Shown here: positions 62,839 to 64,000 of the stretch, piece by piece
Position numbering within the stretch: the first letter of the stretch is position 1
How the letters are laid out: every line of letters begins with the position of its first letter
Origin: Methylopila jiangsuensis
Lineage (GTDB): Bacteria > Pseudomonadota > Alphaproteobacteria > Rhizobiales > Methylopilaceae
Length of the DNA: 64,000 nucleotides
Reading direction: 5' to 3'
Assembly (NCBI RefSeq): GCF_027922305.1
Contig: NZ_BSFK01000005.1
Coordinates: forward strand, 1-64,000
Translations under genes and position numbers: made by a program
The notes under the pieces: model-generated
Told to the model about the DNA's origin: nothing
The model's database searches: none
What the model saw: only the letters and a program-made list of their open reading frames with translations

Positions 62839-64000
62839 TCAGCCGTCTTTCGGCGGCAGCCGGCCGAAGGCGGCGAGCGCCCGGTCCCGCGCCTTGCCGT
62901 GATCAACGATCGTGCGCGGGTAATCTTCGCCCAGCGTCACGCCCGCGGCCCGCAGCTCGATCTCGGTCGCCTCCCACGGCTTGTGGACGTAACGTGTGGG
63001 AACGTCCTTCAGCTCCGGCACGAAGGCCTTCACGTAAGCGCCTTCGGGATCGAACTTTTCGCCCTGAAGAATCGGGTTGAACACGCGGAAATAAGGTGCC
63101 GCGTCCGCGCCGCAGCCCGCCACCCACTGCCAGCTCGCGGCGTTGTTGGCGGGGTCGGCGTCCACCAGCGTGTCCCAGAACCACGCCTCGCCCTCGCGCC
63201 AGTCCACCAGCAGATCCTTGATCAGGAACGAGGCGCAGATCATCCGCACCCGGTTGTGCATCCAGCCGGTGGTCCAGAGCTGGCGCATGCCGGCGTCCAC
63301 GATCGGATAGCCGGTCAGGCCCCGCCGCCAGGCGCGCATCTGGGCCGGATCGGGCTTCGACCATGGGAAGGCGTCGAAGCGCGGCTGCACGTTGCGGGTC
63401 GCAAGCTCCGGATGCTGGTGCAGCAGATGGTATGAGAACTCCCGCCAGCCGAGTTCGGCGCGGAACTTCTCCACATCCGTTCCGTTCGCCGCGCCTTCCG
63501 CCTTCGCCGCCTCCACCGCGTGCCAGAGCTGGCGCGGGCTGACCTCGCCGAAGCGCAGATGCGGCGACATCCGCGAGGTGGCGGGCAGGTCCGGCCGGTC
63601 GCGGTTCTTGGCGTAGCCGCGCAGGCCGTCGTCGAGAAAAGCGCCAACGGCTTCGCGGGCGCCGGCCTCGCCGGGCGTCCAGTTCGCGCGCAGGCCGCCG
63701 GCCCAGTCGGGCGTCGTTGGCTCCAGCGCCAGATCCTCGACCGCCAGGCCGTCGAGCGCTGGACCTGCCGTGACGTCCCGCTTGGTCGGCCTCGGAAGCG
63801 GCGGCGCCGGGTCGCCTTTGGCCTGACAGGCGCGCCAGAACGGCGAGAACAGCTTCAGCGGCGTTCCGGCCTTGGACGTCACCTCCCACGGCTCGTAAAG
63901 CAGGCGGCCGTTGAAGGTCGAAACCTCCACGCCGGCGCGTTCGAGCCGGGCCTGAACCTCGCCGTCGATCTTCGCCTCCGCCGCCCCGTAGCGGCGGCTC
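62839..64000 (-). CDS. Deoxyribodipyrimidine photolyase, 5' end beyond the window
   Basis: At least 386 residues; the frame stays open to the window edge (KIDGEVQARLERAGVEVSTFNG), and about 80-90 N-terminal residues are missing compared with the usual length of about 470. FAD domain blocks are SRMSPHLRFGEVSPRQLW, LGWREFSYHLLHQHPEL, TGYPIVDAGMRQLWTTGWMHNRVRM, and DADPANNAASWQWVAGCGADAAPYFR. The tryptophans of the electron-transfer chain and the NNAASWQW block of class I CPD photolyases are intact. It repairs UV dimers using blue light. A 143-bp gap to the NodT gene holds no other gene. Confidence 0.93.
   Translation of the reverse strand, partial: SRRYGAAEAKIDGEVQARLERAGVEVSTFNGRLLYEPWEVTSKAGTPLKLFSPFWRACQAKGDPAPPLPRPTKRDVTAGPALDGLAVEDLALEPTTPDWAGGLRANWTPGEAGAREAVGAFLDDGLRGYAKNRDRPDLPATSRMSPHLRFGEVSPRQLWHAVEAAKAEGAANGTDVEKFRAELGWREFSYHLLHQHPELATRNVQPRFDAFPWSKPDPAQMRAWRRGLTGYPIVDAGMRQLWTTGWMHNRVRMICASFLIKDLLVDWREGEAWFWDTLVDADPANNAASWQWVAGCGADAAPYFRVFNPILQGEKFDPEGAYVKAFVPELKDVPTRYVHKPWEATEIELRAAGVTLGEDYPRTIVDHGKARDRALAAFGRLPPKDG

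Overview
The window is about 64 kb of high-GC DNA with almost no non-coding space. Housekeeping proteins (S4, DnaG, RpoD, UvrC, PgsA), Omp25/Omp31-type porin-like proteins, a PetP/PetR-like regulatory pair, cobST with DUF1289, and cydDCAB gene order all point to an alphaproteobacterium, most likely a member of Hyphomicrobiales (Rhizobiales). I do not assign a genus. The DNA looks chromosomal. I see no rRNA, tRNA, CRISPR array, insertion sequence or prophage.

Layout. 0.2-9.0 kb: a minus-strand cluster of nine genes, many overlapping by 4 nt. It runs from a GntR/FCD regulator through an NMT1/SsuA-type ABC importer, an MDR oxidoreductase, a PaaI-type thioesterase, a VOC protein and an acyl-CoA-ligase-like enzyme to a gamma-glutamyltransferase homologue. 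It reads as an uncharacterised uptake and CoA-dependent catabolic operon. 9-15 kb: rpsD, dnaG, rpoD and a YceI protein. 15.4-18 kb: three tandem outer-membrane beta-barrel genes. 18.3-22.5 kb: pteridine-reductase-like SDR, uvrC, pgsA, moaD, moaE. 22.6-27.1 kb: an unknown membrane protein, ilvE, then divergent MarR regulator / OmpR-like regulator / EnvZ-like kinase.

27.2-33.7 kb: a complete cytochrome bd operon in the order cydD-cydC-cydA-cydB-cydX. It includes a 45-codon cydX and a good FNR/FixK-type box upstream of cydD. 33.7-38.8 kb: an accessory-looking stretch with a GT-B-like protein, a transglutaminase-like protein, a polysaccharide pyruvyltransferase, a decayed copy of the transglutaminase 3' end, and an RTX protein whose 5' half is visibly AT-richer than its 3' half. 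38.8-43.3 kb: dusA, a TauE/SafE permease, a tiny membrane protein that looks like the anchor of a protease lacking its catalytic domain, a DUF1289 protein, cobS and cobT.

43.3-45.6 kb: a polar amino-acid ABC importer in which one permease carries an in-frame TGA. 45.7-47.6 kb: mobA and a divergent Mrp/ApbC ATPase. 47.7-51.8 kb: trehalose genes otsB and otsA flanking a GH15 glycosidase. 51.9-53.8 kb: moaA, a DUF971 protein and an Arg-rich lipoprotein. 53.8-62.7 kb: a tripartite efflux system with two RND pumps, an adaptor and a NodT-type outer-membrane factor. 62.8 kb to the end: a DNA photolyase cut by the window edge. Molybdenum-cofactor genes are dispersed over three places (moaDE, mobA, moaA). 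A palindromic intergenic repeat occurs three times.
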